A stretch of DNA of 64,000 bases from the NCBI RefSeq assembly GCF_037975245.1, contig NC_092577.1, positions 36,388,898-36,452,897 of the forward strand, read 5' to 3'. Position numbers and translations under genes: made by a program. The stretch comes from Apostichopus japonicus (taxonomy: Eukaryota; Echinodermata; Holothuroidea; Aspidochirotida; Stichopodidae). Below are positions 47,236 to 58,815 of this stretch, piece after piece (positions within the stretch are counted from its first letter, which is position 1; each line of letters begins with the position of its first letter). Under the pieces are notes generated by a model that made no database searches, had not been told where the DNA came from, and worked only from the letters and a program-made list of their open reading frames with translations.

Positions 47236-48590
47236 TTTGAATATTCAGAGCTTGGTACTACTTCTATATCCTCAAGGGGGTAACACTATTGACCAATTGC
47301 TGGACACCCTCTTCACCCTACATAAATAGTATCGTACTACAGTTAATGTAGTAACGGCATTGTATACATGTACATTACTCCGTCAGCTTGTAGGTAGTGA
47401 TGTGAACTGTATCACTACGCTGAATGGTAGGCACGCTAGCGTGGTGCATCCCAGCCATTCTGAGCGTGGGTTTCCAAATAAACGAACAAAGTAAAGTGAA
47501 AGTATCTTAACATAAGTCAAACAGAAGGTAATGCGTTCCGGTATGAAATAAGAATTAGGAAGTATTTCAAACCATAAATTGAATATTGTTGTTAACGTTA
47601 CAGCTATGTATAACGATCTGTATTAGATTTGTGTAAGGTTACCTAATCCACGAAATTTAGCGTTAGCTATCATTACGTAAAATTATTTCATCACTTCATA
47701 ATTATGTCACATTGTATTAATTATCGGATCCTTAAATGAGTAAGTGACGAGTGTAAAGTATCATTTTATGCATGCTATTATATTTGGTGTATGAGGAGGG
47801 ACATGAGAGATGTTCGGTATACACAACGTAACAAATTCTTTGTTCTCTATAAACAACATGGCGGCCATTCAATGGACCCTTTTGGTCGGACCACATGGTC
47901 CCATGTATAGATTATATGGCGGTACTAGTAGAGATATGATGGCTAAGAGGATTTATGGATTATTAAACTTGTTTCCAATTTGATTTCTTTTATTGTATAG
48001 TTGTTTTATATGTTAACTACTTTGAAGAATATGTACTGTTCATTGTTTCATATTATACTTTAAGTGTAATTGTGCGGTTATTATGTCTAATCTATAAAAA
48101 GTTTCTCCAGGTCAATTGCCGGTGGATTGGTACTTTTATATTATTTGTGTGTATATATTTATTTGGTTTAGGTTATGTGTACTCGAACATTCTTTTCTAG
48201 GCCGCTGACATCCGTTATTCTGGATCCGCCACTTAAATGATCTCGTTGGGTTGGTGAATACTTCGCTGGTTATGTATCGGAAGTTGTTGAGAGTCGAGAT
48301 CCCAAACGTTAACCACTGTGTATTACCTGGTCGAATGTAAACGACTCGAATGCATGTTATCATTCCTGTTCCTAAAACTATATATTACCAAGTAACCTAT
48401 GTTAAGTTCATTAAAGTGTATTGTACCGTTGCATGATATTGAGAGATAGTGTTTCATCAATGATATTTAAGCTCGAGGTTATAGTCTTATTGTTATATGA
48501 GGTGGTATATGTAATTTAGATTTATGTTGTGACTATACCATAATACTATCATTCATGTTTAAAGCTGCTCTCAGTTGTGACTTCCATAGT
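47236..48590. other. Copy 2-specific insertion region
   Basis: No counterpart in copy 1. It holds a tRNA-like string on the minus strand (about 48290-48340; CACAGTGGTTAACG then GGGATCTCGACTC) that suggests a decayed SINE. A 42-codon frame begins ATGGCGGCC at 47861; I cannot assign it. Confidence 0.5.
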
Positions 48591-48979
48591 GGTAAATTAT
48601 TGTATGCTCGACAGTATTTTTTTCTTATTACATTTTTAACTTTTACATGGACAACAATTTTTAGAAATGTTTATATTTAACGTCAACAATTCGGGACAAA
48701 CAGTCAAAATTTGGATTTAGTACGGTAAGATTTCGACTTAAACGCCCAATTACCAGAGAAAATGTCGAGATTGTGAGAAGGAACCCCGAAGTATTTAGAT
48801 GACATGTCGACAGTTCGAGTCGACACGTCGGAAATTCCAACAGGAAAATTTCAACATGAACTATTTTACAATTGACGTCTATCACGCATATTCATATACA
48901 TTTAATGCTTAAAGACCAATTATGGAGGCAATTTTGTTGTTGAGATATTCCATTAATTTAGGAGTTTACATACCCATAA

Positions 48980-50750
48980 CAGGGTTCTGCCCAGAGTGGA
49001 TTGAGTGCCGGCAGGACTATCTAAGCGGAGCGCCACCATCGGTTGGCGTGGAGCGTACAAGAAAATTTTGGGTTTTGGAAACCCCCCAGATGGCCGGAAA
49101 CGGCCCTTCCCGAGTATTCTGAGCCACATGTAGATAGCTTTGAAATGAGATCTCATGTCTGGAATTTTTCATAATTAATGAAGAAAGTTAGAACAAATAT
49201 CTGGAGCACCAGAGTACAGACCAGCCGGTGGTGCCTATTAAATAAATCATTCAGGCTGAGATGATAATTTTAGATGGACAGTGAGTGAGAGTCCACTCGC
49301 AAATAAATATTGTTTCCATGTTCTTGTAGAAAACGTAAACTCCGCAAAATACAATTAGTTGTGATTTTGTAGTTACGTGAGATCCGTTATAACCGCCGAG
49401 GTGGTTAGGCAATTTGCTATACACTGAACTAAGGTAGGATATTATTTTTTCGGTATTTTTGGAAATGCTAGAAAATACTTTCTTTTCACCCCGCTTAACA
49501 CCAGATGTGGTCTTACGGTATATTCATAAATGGATGCACTAGAGCCTTGTTTACATGACATTAGTTGCATTTAGTACGATATGCAAGTTTGGCGTGAATT
49601 TTTCGAAAGTGCTTTGCTCGATCTTTCGTAAAATTTGAAAGGTGTAGCCTACCACCTTTCCGTACACAATTGGTACACAATTGATTTTCAGTTTTTTTTT
49701 CTCTATACGGTCAAGTGAATAAGTTGTACATTGAGTATAAACTCATCGCGAATGCAAAAAACGATGCGGGGATTTCCAGCAGACAAATGTTTTCTTTGCG
49801 GGATTACTGAGTCAGTTGAAGGGAAATCCCGCACCTTAGTGGGAACACTGAACTGAAGTCAAATTCATACGAAAGAAAACGTTTACTAACCAACATACAA
49901 TACAAATATAAAAGAACGTGGAATGGCAATATTGTTCAAAACATTTCCCGCGAGGCTGATTTATTACAGCAACCTTCCCGCGCTGGGCCGTGGGTGTCCG
50001 TGTGACACGTATACCCTGAAGCTTGCGAAATAGCCATTGTAAGTGGGTTGGGGACACATCATTACTCGTTGGTATTGTGACTAAAATTGCGAGCACGCTC
50101 TCTGAACATTTTCCTTTTGTTTCTGAAACTTTTCTTGTGAAATTTTACCTTTTTTTTTATAGATGTACTTATTTGTCCTTTTTTTTTTAGTTTTTCGTCC
50201 CGTTTTTTTTTCTATTTTTTTTTGTCCGATTTTTTTTTCGCCAGCCGGGCTGGATTTCCCGCGAGCATCGCGGATTTCCCACGAACCTGGTTCGGACTGT
50301 TCGCAAGGTTTTCCAGCCCTTGTCACTCGTGCCTAATGCAATATGATGTAAATTCACCCGCTTCGAAGGTTAACGGCCGTATGTGTACTAGCTAGCTGGA
50401 TAGTGCCTATGTCTCGCGCGATAAAAATAGATATAAATGAAACTATCAAAAGTACGATCGGGAGTTGGAAACGGAAAACAGTCATTGGTCTGGAATGCGG
50501 AACTCTGGTATTTTTTACTAAGTATGACACTGTGATGTGTTGGATATTTTGAACAGTTATGAACTGGATTTCCCCTAGTCTCAAACAGACTGTTTCTGTA
50601 CGTTCGACCCTCCGGCTATGGAGCTGTTTTTTGGAGTTCCTATCGAAAATAAGTGCCGGTCGGAAAAGTCACTCAGGCAGATTGTGGCGGTCGGTAATTC
50701 AGCGTGCTGGTCGGGCCCGACCGGCGCCGACCGGCAGCGGCAGAACCCTG
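48980..50750. mobile_element. DNA transposon, CAGGGTTCTGCC family, copy A (nested)
   Basis: Ends are CAGGGTTCTGCC and GGCAGAACCCTG, with CCATAA duplicated on both sides (48974-48979 and 50751-50756). Subterminal regions are G/C-rich (for example ggtcgggcccgaccggcgcc). Short frames inside (for example minus strand 50354-50584) are preserved in copy B, but homopolymer indels elsewhere break longer frames. No recognisable transposase. The 6-bp target duplication excludes hAT (8 bp) and TTAA elements. Superfamily unassigned. Confidence 0.85.
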
Positions 50751-51855
50751 CCATAATCAACATGTGTAAAAAATAATCTTCGAAAACCTACTATAACCCA
50801 TCAAAAACGACCACGAAAATGGACATTTTGGGTAGTCACGTGACATGAACCTCTGGAATGTCTGAAAACAGAGATTGACCCAAAGGAGCCTCTGGTCACC
50901 GTGTGACGTCAAAGTTGGTGTACCGCGAAAATCAAACGCTGATATAGGCACTGTTTGTACACAGATAGCGAACAACTGTACTATTTTTGACTTCCAATTT
51001 CGAGCGTTTGAAAAGCTGTTAGCTTAAAACAAGAACACATGAAGGTTAACAATAAATTTTAAGACAATTATAAGCAGAAAGTTTAGTTAAATTGCTTATT
51101 TTATTAGCAAAATTTCCACTCAAATGGAGGCATCTTTTACATAGCGTAGCGTCAATAGGTCCGTACGGTACAATATACTTACGTAGTACTTACTCGTTTT
51201 AATATCCAAAAGTACAAACACAGAAAAAGTATCCTGTCAATAAACAAATTTAGCAGTGAATATCCTAATCCACGTTTTTTGTTCAATCCTGGGCGAAAAA
51301 CTACCGTGACTCTGTGTAATTCCATAGAGTTAGGTCTAGTTGAAACAGGCCTTGACGAGTAACATCCCACAATCACAAGACAGTCACTAACGAAATAAAA
51401 TGTCCGATCGCTACATACTACCGTTTTTATTCAACTCCTTGGAACATGCAGATGTCGGAATAAACAGAACGGACAATATTACACATGTATCACGAACTCA
51501 CGATACTGGGATACAACAAATGAAATAGATAAATCCTGACATGGCTATTTACACGTGCTGTGAGCCAACGCCGACGAGAGTTGTAACTAACTACCGTACA
51601 TGTACTAACAATGCTATACCCTTGGCACGGTATATATATATACGGTCATCTCTTACAGTAAATATATTACTGTCAATTGCGTGATATAATGTTACATGTA
51701 AGGACGTCCAGGGCGTGTTTACGGTCAATTTCACATTAGCTATGTCCGACCATGGTCCGACACAGCTATCGACAGTATATAATTTTCACAGAATGAGACA
51801 TTTGCAGCATACACAGAAGCAGGGTCATGCATGTGGACTCATGGGCATGAGATAC

Positions 51856-52011
51856 TCCGGGTGCTGAAAAATCTTTCCGCGTGGATCTCAAAAAATTGAT
51901 CCAAAGTCTGCGGCGTTTTACGTCGGTTCTTTTACTCGGAAATCTAAAAAAGCTGATGCTTTTGTTGGATGAGGTATAACTGCAACCTCCAACAACACAG
52001 AATTGTGGCAT
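51856..52011 (-). CDS. THAP-domain exon
   Basis: From the Met at 52011 the reading is MPQFCVVGGC, then SISFFRFPSK, then a basic RRRLW, and ..FSAPG. This is the N-terminal half of a C2CH THAP zinc finger: C-x4-C, the FRFP block and the conserved Trp. The second Cys and His (usually C-S-x-H-F) are absent here, and a GT (GTATCT) follows GGA at 51856, so the rest is probably in a further exon or lost. The frame runs open to 51766 without them. THAP domains bind DNA and occur in host regulators and in P and Kolobok transposases. The TTAA-flanked setting favours a transposase exon. Confidence 0.7.
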
Positions 52012-52610
52012 TTTGAGGAAAAAGGAGTAATATCGTTGATGTTTTTGGCAGCTCAAGTATACGACTTTACACACTAAAAGTATAGTTGTGAGTGAGGTAT
52101 ACAAACGTTGACGTCACATGGTCACCTGATGTCTTAGGAATGTTTCAGGAATGTCTGAAATAGAAGCTGACTTTTCGTCCCATTTTTCACTTATTTAACG
52201 TCCGAAATTGGTAAAGTTAATTACAGCAATGTAATTGGAGTCAGTTAAAGATTACATACATGAAAAATGGTGGGATTTTATGTTCATCGAAAAGTCTCCA
52301 TAGTTGGTCTTTAAAGAAAGTTCTAATGCAGAAACAAAACAACGACCCACAGCATTTGACTTCTTTTCATTTGTAAAACAAAACTTGTCCTACAACGTCG
52401 AAGAAACTACTGGTTTCAAGGATTAATCAACAAGAAGATAATAATAGAAATAAAAGCTTTCAAGAACATTTGCATAGTGCTATCACATACTACCGGTTGT
52501 AACCGGCTACGCGGAAGAATCGAGGGTTTAGCAACCAACATATATGTACATTCCCTAAACTATACCAGGAGGAACAAGATTTATAGATAGGGTATTCAGC
52601 TGACATGTTC

Positions 52611-52722
52611 AATGGTGTACCGGTGACAGAGATTGTGACACTTACATGGCAAAATCAGCTATTATAATAATTGCTTTTGCCATGTAAGTGTCTCTGCCAC
52701 CGGTACACCATTTGAAATGTAA
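52611..52722. repeat. Strong hairpin (inverted repeat)
   Basis: The left arm begins aatggtgtaccggtg and ends acttacatggcaaaa (about 52611-52654); the right arm is its near-exact complement (about 52674-52722). The loop is about 20 nt and the stem about 43 bp with a small bulge. Confidence 0.9.
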
Positions 52723-53469
52723 GTCACATAAGTTCTTATGTAGCAAAGACACAGTTACGTTATCATGCGGATAACGACGTAAGTTGACCGTTGATTGTCA
52801 GATGACAATAAGAGTTACAATCTTCGGACACAGATATTATCGAGAGTCGCAGAATTCACATTAGCAAAATATTGTAGTTATACATTAGAATCTATACCGA
52901 GAAATCTCTCACAAGAACATGTCATGAATATTTATTCAAACGAAGGCTAATACGAACTTGACGACACATCTGAAATATGACGAAACTCTAAATGTAGGTG
53001 GGTTATAGGCATTGCGTATATGTAACATAAATAATGAGAGCTGTGCTGCAATAACAGCATGCATGCTGCAATTTTAAGCTATAACGTCAAGAGTGCAAGA
53101 CATTCTACGATAATACAATTGGTATACAATTGTCTCCAAATACAAAATTGGTGTTTCCTTGTTCCACCTTGGTAATAATTAGCCGTTTCCGTTAAGGCTT
53201 TGTAGATTAAAATTGCGATTTAAATTTTGGCTTCAATTTGATTAACGAACACTGCAGCTACAGTGACTATCAGTTCGGCTACATATTTAAAACACAGTAA
53301 ACGAATTTAGGAGACACGCTATTATAATGATGTCTTTGTATACTCTGTAAAGTTATATACCTACATCGGATACTGGAAGTTGCTCTTCTTTTTTTCTATT
53401 GGTATGCAAACATGGACGTTGTTTTATAACAAATTGTACACTGGTACAACATTTCCTTACCCTACGTTA

Positions 53470-53501
53470 TATCGTCCCCGTTTTCGCGTAGTGGCGAATG
53501 T
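53470..53501. repeat. Inverted repeat arm, left
   Basis: Reads atatcgtccccgtt..gcgtagt and matches the reverse complement of 59158-59189. It may be the end of a 5.7-kb element. Confidence 0.6.
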
Positions 53502-54479
53502 GCACTTTTGGCAACATTGAATTAAATATTGTTCTTACCTATTTCGAGGGTGAAGAATCGTTGAGCCGGGTTAGAAGTTTTAAAGCTGTCTATTTCTTTT
53601 GTTTTTTCTGACTCATTTCTGACGAATATTCACCTAAGACCCACGCTCGTTTTTAGGCTACATACTGACGAATACAGTCATCAGTACAAACAACCAGTAA
53701 AACAACTTGTCTAAGGTCCATACATCTAACTGCCATTTGAAAACACCCAGGAATATGGGAAGGTAATATTTTTTATTATTTCCACCTTTAATTGCTTAAT
53801 GCAGCATTTCATACACGATACCATAACTCGTGAAAACAGAATGGCCAGTGGGTCAACAATAATATACCTGAATAGTGTTATGATTGCAGTACATTCAATT
53901 CTTGTATCTGTTGCGCGAGTAGCTGTAGACAGTAGACTGGAGTAACGCTATTTATCTCTACTGAATCGGTGTAACAGTGTCGGTACATGTAATTAGAGCT
54001 GTGTGTAAATGAAGAAACAGGTGGTGTAAGTCACTGACGGACATTGATGACAATGGGTGTAACTCGTATAAAAATTATTAATAAATCACTCAAATTTTAA
54101 TTGTGACAGCGAAGACTACAATACCTAGACCAAGGTTAAGTAATTTAAGTTTAGACTAGAAAATGTGTATAGCATGCTTCAGATTTGACAGAACCTTAGA
54201 TGTTTTCTTACACAGGCTAAGAAGTTCAGGATCATAGGGAAAGTTATCCAAGACCTTTTGGAAAAATAAACCAAGTCAGAATATGGACATACAAAATAAA
54301 TAAACATCGCCAAACTGATACACCCTCAGCCCTGGTTTCCATACATTGGGATTGTTAACCCATAAGGTTGCTCGACATAAGAAAGGAGAAGGCACTTGCT
54401 GTTCCAGAACGGAAGGTGCAAGCCACTCAAAGAATCCATACCTGTATCAAACGTTTGATTAATCCATGATTTGTGTCTC

Positions 54480-54860
54480 ATTTAGATTGTAAGGAAAGAA
54501 TTATAACAAAGGCGGGGTCTTTTTTCTTGACTTTTAAAGTGCGTTTAATACTGTCTTGCCAAATCAATTAATGAAGGATCTTTTACGATTTATCAAAGTA
54601 ACATGCCTTTTCATTGGCTGACACAATTTCTTCAAGGATGGTCCAGACAAGTAAAATTGGATAAAGGGTTATCGGAAATATCGGAAATAAAGGTTGGTGT
54701 GCCTTGGGGTGGGGGTGCATTATATGCAATATTATTTACTATATATACTGATGAAATTAGGTCAAACTCACACATTTCTGTTACAAAATATGCCGATGAT
54801 ACTGCTGTATCATGCACAATTCATAAGAGTGCTGTTGAAACTGACCAATGAAATTTTCAG
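54480..54860 (+). pseudogene. Non-LTR reverse transcriptase fragment
   Basis: Translation shows SAFNTVLPNQL (RT motif A region), then VGVPWGGGALYAILFTIYTDE and TKYADDTAV with the catalytic YADD box. Stops and a frameshift interrupt it. The sequence style resembles the CR1/jockey/L2 group. Dead fragment. Confidence 0.8.
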
Positions 54861-55107
54861 TGTTCTGTAAATGACATAGTTCCAACATGTGACCGCAAGA
54901 CTTTATTGCGTAACCCCCAAAATCAAGGAAATTTGTTTTTGAAAATAATTCTATCAAGATTGCAACGTATTATTATTGCGTGAGCTGAGGTGGCTAGAAC
55001 CTCCAAAACTGAGTACTTGGAGTATGCATCGACGACAGTTTGACCTTTTCTTCAGTGCAACCATCAAGGTATTGAAAAAAGTATATAGTGCTTACGTTGT
55101 GTGGCTT

Positions 55108-56300
55108 TGATATGACATATATTGAATCTTTCATTAAAAGTCTAAACTGTAGCTGGGTAAAACGGTATTTAGCCCCTCAGAGAGAAAACTGGAAAATATT
55201 TTTGATTTGTACCTAAAACAGTTCGGTGGTGCTTTTCTTTTTAAATGTAATTTCAATAAGGAGGCAGTTTCTTGTATTTCTAATATTTTTTTGCAGAGAA
55301 GTGTGTGAGGCTTGTGCTGAGTTTAATTTTTATCATCCAGACAGTAATTATGGTAATGAAATCATTTTAAACAACAGTCATATATTGGTTAACAGTAAAG
55401 TAATTTTTCAGTATAATTTTTTAAATCACAGAACAATTCATGTGAAAGATTTCATTAAAAATGATGGCTCGGTAATTCCATATAACACGTTTCAAGCGAA
55501 AACATATATTAGGAATGTTCCTTTTTCTTCATACTTTGGGATTATTCACGCCATTCCTAGTTATTGGAGGGTGTACCATAATTCTGTTTTGCTCCCAATG
55601 AGTGAAAATAACTTTAATATGTGCATGCGCACACATAAAATAACCAAAAATGTTTATAATAAGCTAATTACTGGTCTCTGCATGCACCTGTCGTCTATTA
55701 TAAAGTGGCAAGCTATGAATTTTTCGGTAAAAATATATAGATTGGAATAACATTTTTAGGCTTCATTGTACGGCTGTGAATGACCCCAAAGTATCATATT
55801 TACAATTGCGTTTTCTACATCGCATTTTAGGCATAAATAGCTTGCTTTATAAAATGAAAATGGTCAATTCTCCACTTTCTTCATTTTGCAAGAATGCCGA
55901 TGAAACACTAATACATTTGTTTTATGATTTTCATCACGTTGAGCGATTCTGGGAGGCAGTGAATTCAAATTGCATTACAATTATTTATACTTTTAATTTG
56001 ACCAATATTTGTTTTGGTGATTTTGGTGATATGGATAATCCTGTGAACTTTTTAATTTTGCATTCTAAACAGTATATTTATACTTGTAGGTTGAATAACA
56101 AAATCCCAGATGTGCACGAATTTTATTTTAAGCTTCGCTTTCAACTGGACCTTCACCATTTCATTTCTAAGCAAAATAACAATTTATGTAACCTTAACGA
56201 CTTCTATGATTTCTTTATGTAAGCTTCTTATGTAAGTCTTTTTGCTGATTCTTTTGTATTATGTGTTACGGTATTGTAAATAAATACAGTGGAAAAAAAG
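55108..56300 (+). pseudogene. L1-like retrotransposon ORF2 C-terminus
   Basis: From about 55108 the frames read YIESFIKSLNCSWVKRYL, then, after stops and shifts, a 174-codon frame (55226-55750) and a 148-codon frame (55776-56222). The second contains LQLRFLHRILGINSLLYKM and SFCKNADETLIHLFYDFHHVERFW, a zinc-binding zf-RVT-type motif (C..C-x..H...H) found at the end of L1/Tx1-type ORF2. An A-rich end with AATAAA lies near 56278-56300. The RT fragment upstream belongs to a different clade, so the two are probably separate insertions. Confidence 0.8.
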
Positions 56301-57392
56301 TATTAAACACATTATGCGACAGTAAATTTTTAACAAAGTCGGAAACTGTTGTTAATAACATACTCCACTAGTGGAATTAAATGTTCCCAAAGTCAAAATG
56401 TGGTGCAACATATATATTGCATTGCGTGTTACATTTACCCGTGTATTTACCATTTATGTTCATCGACAGGTTTATCCAAATGAATCACCCGATACACACA
56501 GAGAACACAGTTGCTGCTGTGAATCTTACAGTTTTGTACGTGCACAGTGGAAACTGGATCGTGTTATAATTCGGCAGCATGTGCTATTGGGATTGCAGTG
56601 GGAGCTTGGGATGTGTGAAATTCCAAAAAGTCCAGTTGTTTGGGATTTGTTGGAATTACAAATATCCACGGTTCCTATTGTAAACTTAATACCATTAGAT
56701 TTGTCAGCACGATCCAGTTTTTACTGTGGTACAGAGCTTTAAGATTTACAGTGGTTACTGTGATCTCTGTGTGAATCGGCTGACTGAATGGATTATCGGC
56801 CAAGGCTCAACAATTTAATGTTCTTAATGATTGTATATGCTTCCCATGTGGCCATGTCTATCTCACATGTCACACCTAGTATTCAACACTTACGGTTATC
56901 CGCTGGCGCTGCTACTCCCAGGACATGGATGATATTGTCATGCTTTGTTAGGGTAAGTAGTTGTTGAGCTAATGTCCGGAACTGAAGCAGGTTAACCACC
57001 TTAGCTGTTTCTACGATTCAAGGAAAGATAAATATGAGTTCCAATAGTTATGTAGTTCCAAATGATTCTGTTTCAAACAGTTACATAAATGTCAGCATAA
57101 AACAGTAGCTTTGAATATTTCTCAGTCAAAACATTACAATGAAGAACATTGTTATCAATATTGATGAGAGTGACTAGGTAACACCATCTGCTTTATTGTA
57201 ATTTCACTTTCAAACCACTTTATGCTATGTTAATGTTTATGGTGTTTATTTTATTCAAATGTAATTAGTATAACGTATTTATCAACTGTTAGTGTAATGG
57301 ACCGTTACCTACAAAATACTTACTTTCTTCCTTCATTTTACCGACAAATACATCTTATCTTTCTGCTGAGACAAGCAAATTATAAAACGCTG
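56301..57392. other. Intergenic, no gene established
   Basis: A 123-codon frame (56371-56742) has no recognisable motif, and an overlapping frame is also open. I do not call it a gene. Confidence 0.45.
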
Positions 57393-57492
57393 TTAAAGGC
57401 ATTGAAGCCTTAAACCGCGTTCTGCCTCTAAAGAAAGTTAACTTTCCGTTGCTTGTAAGTGAAGTGTTTTTCTTGTCGCTAAGTAATGAAAC
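57393..57492 (+). repeat. Interspersed repeat, copy 2
   Basis: Same repeat as 25024-25140, in the same orientation. Confidence 0.75.
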
Positions 57493-57637
57493 GTGAAAGA
57501 AAAAAAAACGTTGTGTCTTTCTTTAACCAAAATGCTAAGGAAAATGTTTTCAATACTATTATTCAACCTGGCACATGTGATCTATACAGTGCCTGTCTGG
57601 TACCACTTTATATTGCAAAAAAAGAAAAGAAAGAAGA

Positions 57638-57990
57638 ATGAAGTTTCTCAAATACACATCAGCTATATTTAAGTTAGATTGCCATATACTTTTAGAAAAA
57701 GTAAATGCTGCTGCAAGACCTGAGTTTACAAGAATGGCTAATAGGTTTTACAGTGATCAGAAGCACCCTTTGTATACTGTACTAAAAAGTCTTCTGCACA
57801 AATCGAGCAGAAATCTAAGGTATCCCCTCAAAATACCGAACGTAAGTTTACAGAAACTCATTTATTAACCGTGCTTCTTTATACATTCCATTCGAGCACT
57901 TGAAATGTTTGTTGTAGTCTGTTTGTTATATCGTTTTATGTATTTACTTTTTTATGTGTAGATATATTTTATATGATATCCTATCATCTT
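57638..57990 (+). pseudogene. Probable non-LTR retrotransposon tail
   Basis: A 76-codon frame ending QKHPLYTVLKSLLHKSSRNLRYPLKIPNVSLQKL resembles the 'HPLY..L.P.....N.R......VP' end of RT-type ORFs. After one frameshift it reads FIHSIRALEMFV. I am only moderately sure. Confidence 0.45.
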
Positions 57991-58497
57991 GACATTTTCT
58001 CCCCTTTTATATTAGTTATTCTTGGACTGTTTGGTATCCTATCATCTTAAAAAAAAAACTTTATATGAGTTATTCTTCTTGTTGAGGTATTATATGACTG
58101 CTCTCTATAAATTTTATATGTATACTGGAAAGAAATAAAAAGAAGGAACAACATATTACAGTACAACTTGGAAACACTTGAACAATGACTCAGTTGTTTC
58201 CTTCTTTAAATCTGAGGATTCACACGAGGTTGAGTTGGATATTATGAATGTGCCTGTGAGCGTAAGAAAATTTCGCATTCCGTTTAAGGGGATATTATAG
58301 CGCAAAGCTTCCCAAAGCGTTTGAAGGATACTTAGAAACTATTGTCAGACACATTTCACGTAATACACTAACTTGAAAGTGAAGAATTGCACACAATTTT
58401 CCGTAGGCTGTGTGCTTTATAAGAGTTCCGACTTAACAGATTACGCCACTGGAACTATTATTTTTGCAACTGCATGTGTTCACATTTCATCATATAC
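57991..58497. other. Unannotated stretch between retroelement tail and tandem repeat
   Basis: AT-rich; no gene or repeat I recognise. Confidence 0.4.
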
Positions 58498-58815
58498 CTT
58501 GTCTATTTTATACATTGTAGAAAATGGTGGGGGTTCTTTTAAAATAAAAAAGGACCAATATATCATCCTTTCAGCAGCCGGCTCTCCTTGCCCTCCCTAC
58601 CTCAACATCTCTCTATCCGACACCCTCCATTTCACCCAAGAAAAACATACTAAAACACTTACATCCGCCCATAACCCATACAAATTCCTTGTCTATTTTA
58701 TACATTGCAACAAAATGTGGGCGTTCTTTTTAAAATTAATAAGACCAATATAATACCCTTTCAACAGCCGGCTCTCCTTGCCCTATATACCACCTCCCCT
58801 CGTCATATCCGACTC
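58498..58815. repeat. ~190-bp unit repeated twice
   Basis: Units start 'ccttgtctattttatacatt' at about 58498 and 58688. Both contain 'cagccggctctccttgccct'; the second unit is incomplete. Confidence 0.85.

Larger units (their letters stand above)
32578..48816. repeat. Segmental duplication, copy 2
   Basis: Paralogous to 1605-13215 in the same orientation. Copy 2 is longer because of extra intron sequence, a MITE at 40023, an insertion at about 43531-43825, a triplicated unit at 46722-47235 and about 1.35 kb of extra DNA at about 47236-48590. Confidence 0.92.
48913..52310. mobile_element. TTAA-flanked DNA transposon with THAP exon (Kolobok-like)
   Basis: The ends are inverted repeats AGACCAATTATGGAG (48913) and CTCCATAGTTGGTCT (ending 52310). 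TTAA lies immediately outside at 48909-48912 and 52311-52314. A THAP-domain exon lies near the right end. Kolobok elements combine TTAA targets with THAP-containing transposases, so this class fits best; piggyBac also uses TTAA but lacks THAP. A second element (48980-50750) is nested in it, so the original length is about 1.6 kb. The catalytic part of a transposase is not visible. Confidence 0.78.
52315..54430. other. Intergenic with hairpin and inverted repeat arm
   Basis: No gene seen. Contains the hairpin at 52611-52722 and the left arm of a distant inverted repeat at 53470-53501. Confidence 0.5.

Noticed and set aside
49385-49420. tRNA-like string 'gccgaggtggttaggc'
   Set aside because: Resembles an A-box, but no B-box or cloverleaf follows and it lies inside the CAGGG-family element in both copies.
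50081-50326. Lys-rich frame in the CAGGG element
   Set aside because: Driven by poly-A/T runs. In copy B (61620-61802) homopolymer indels change and shorten it, so it is not under protein constraint.
56371-56742. 123-codon frame
   Set aside because: No family resemblance, a second frame overlaps it, and it lies in retroelement-rich DNA.
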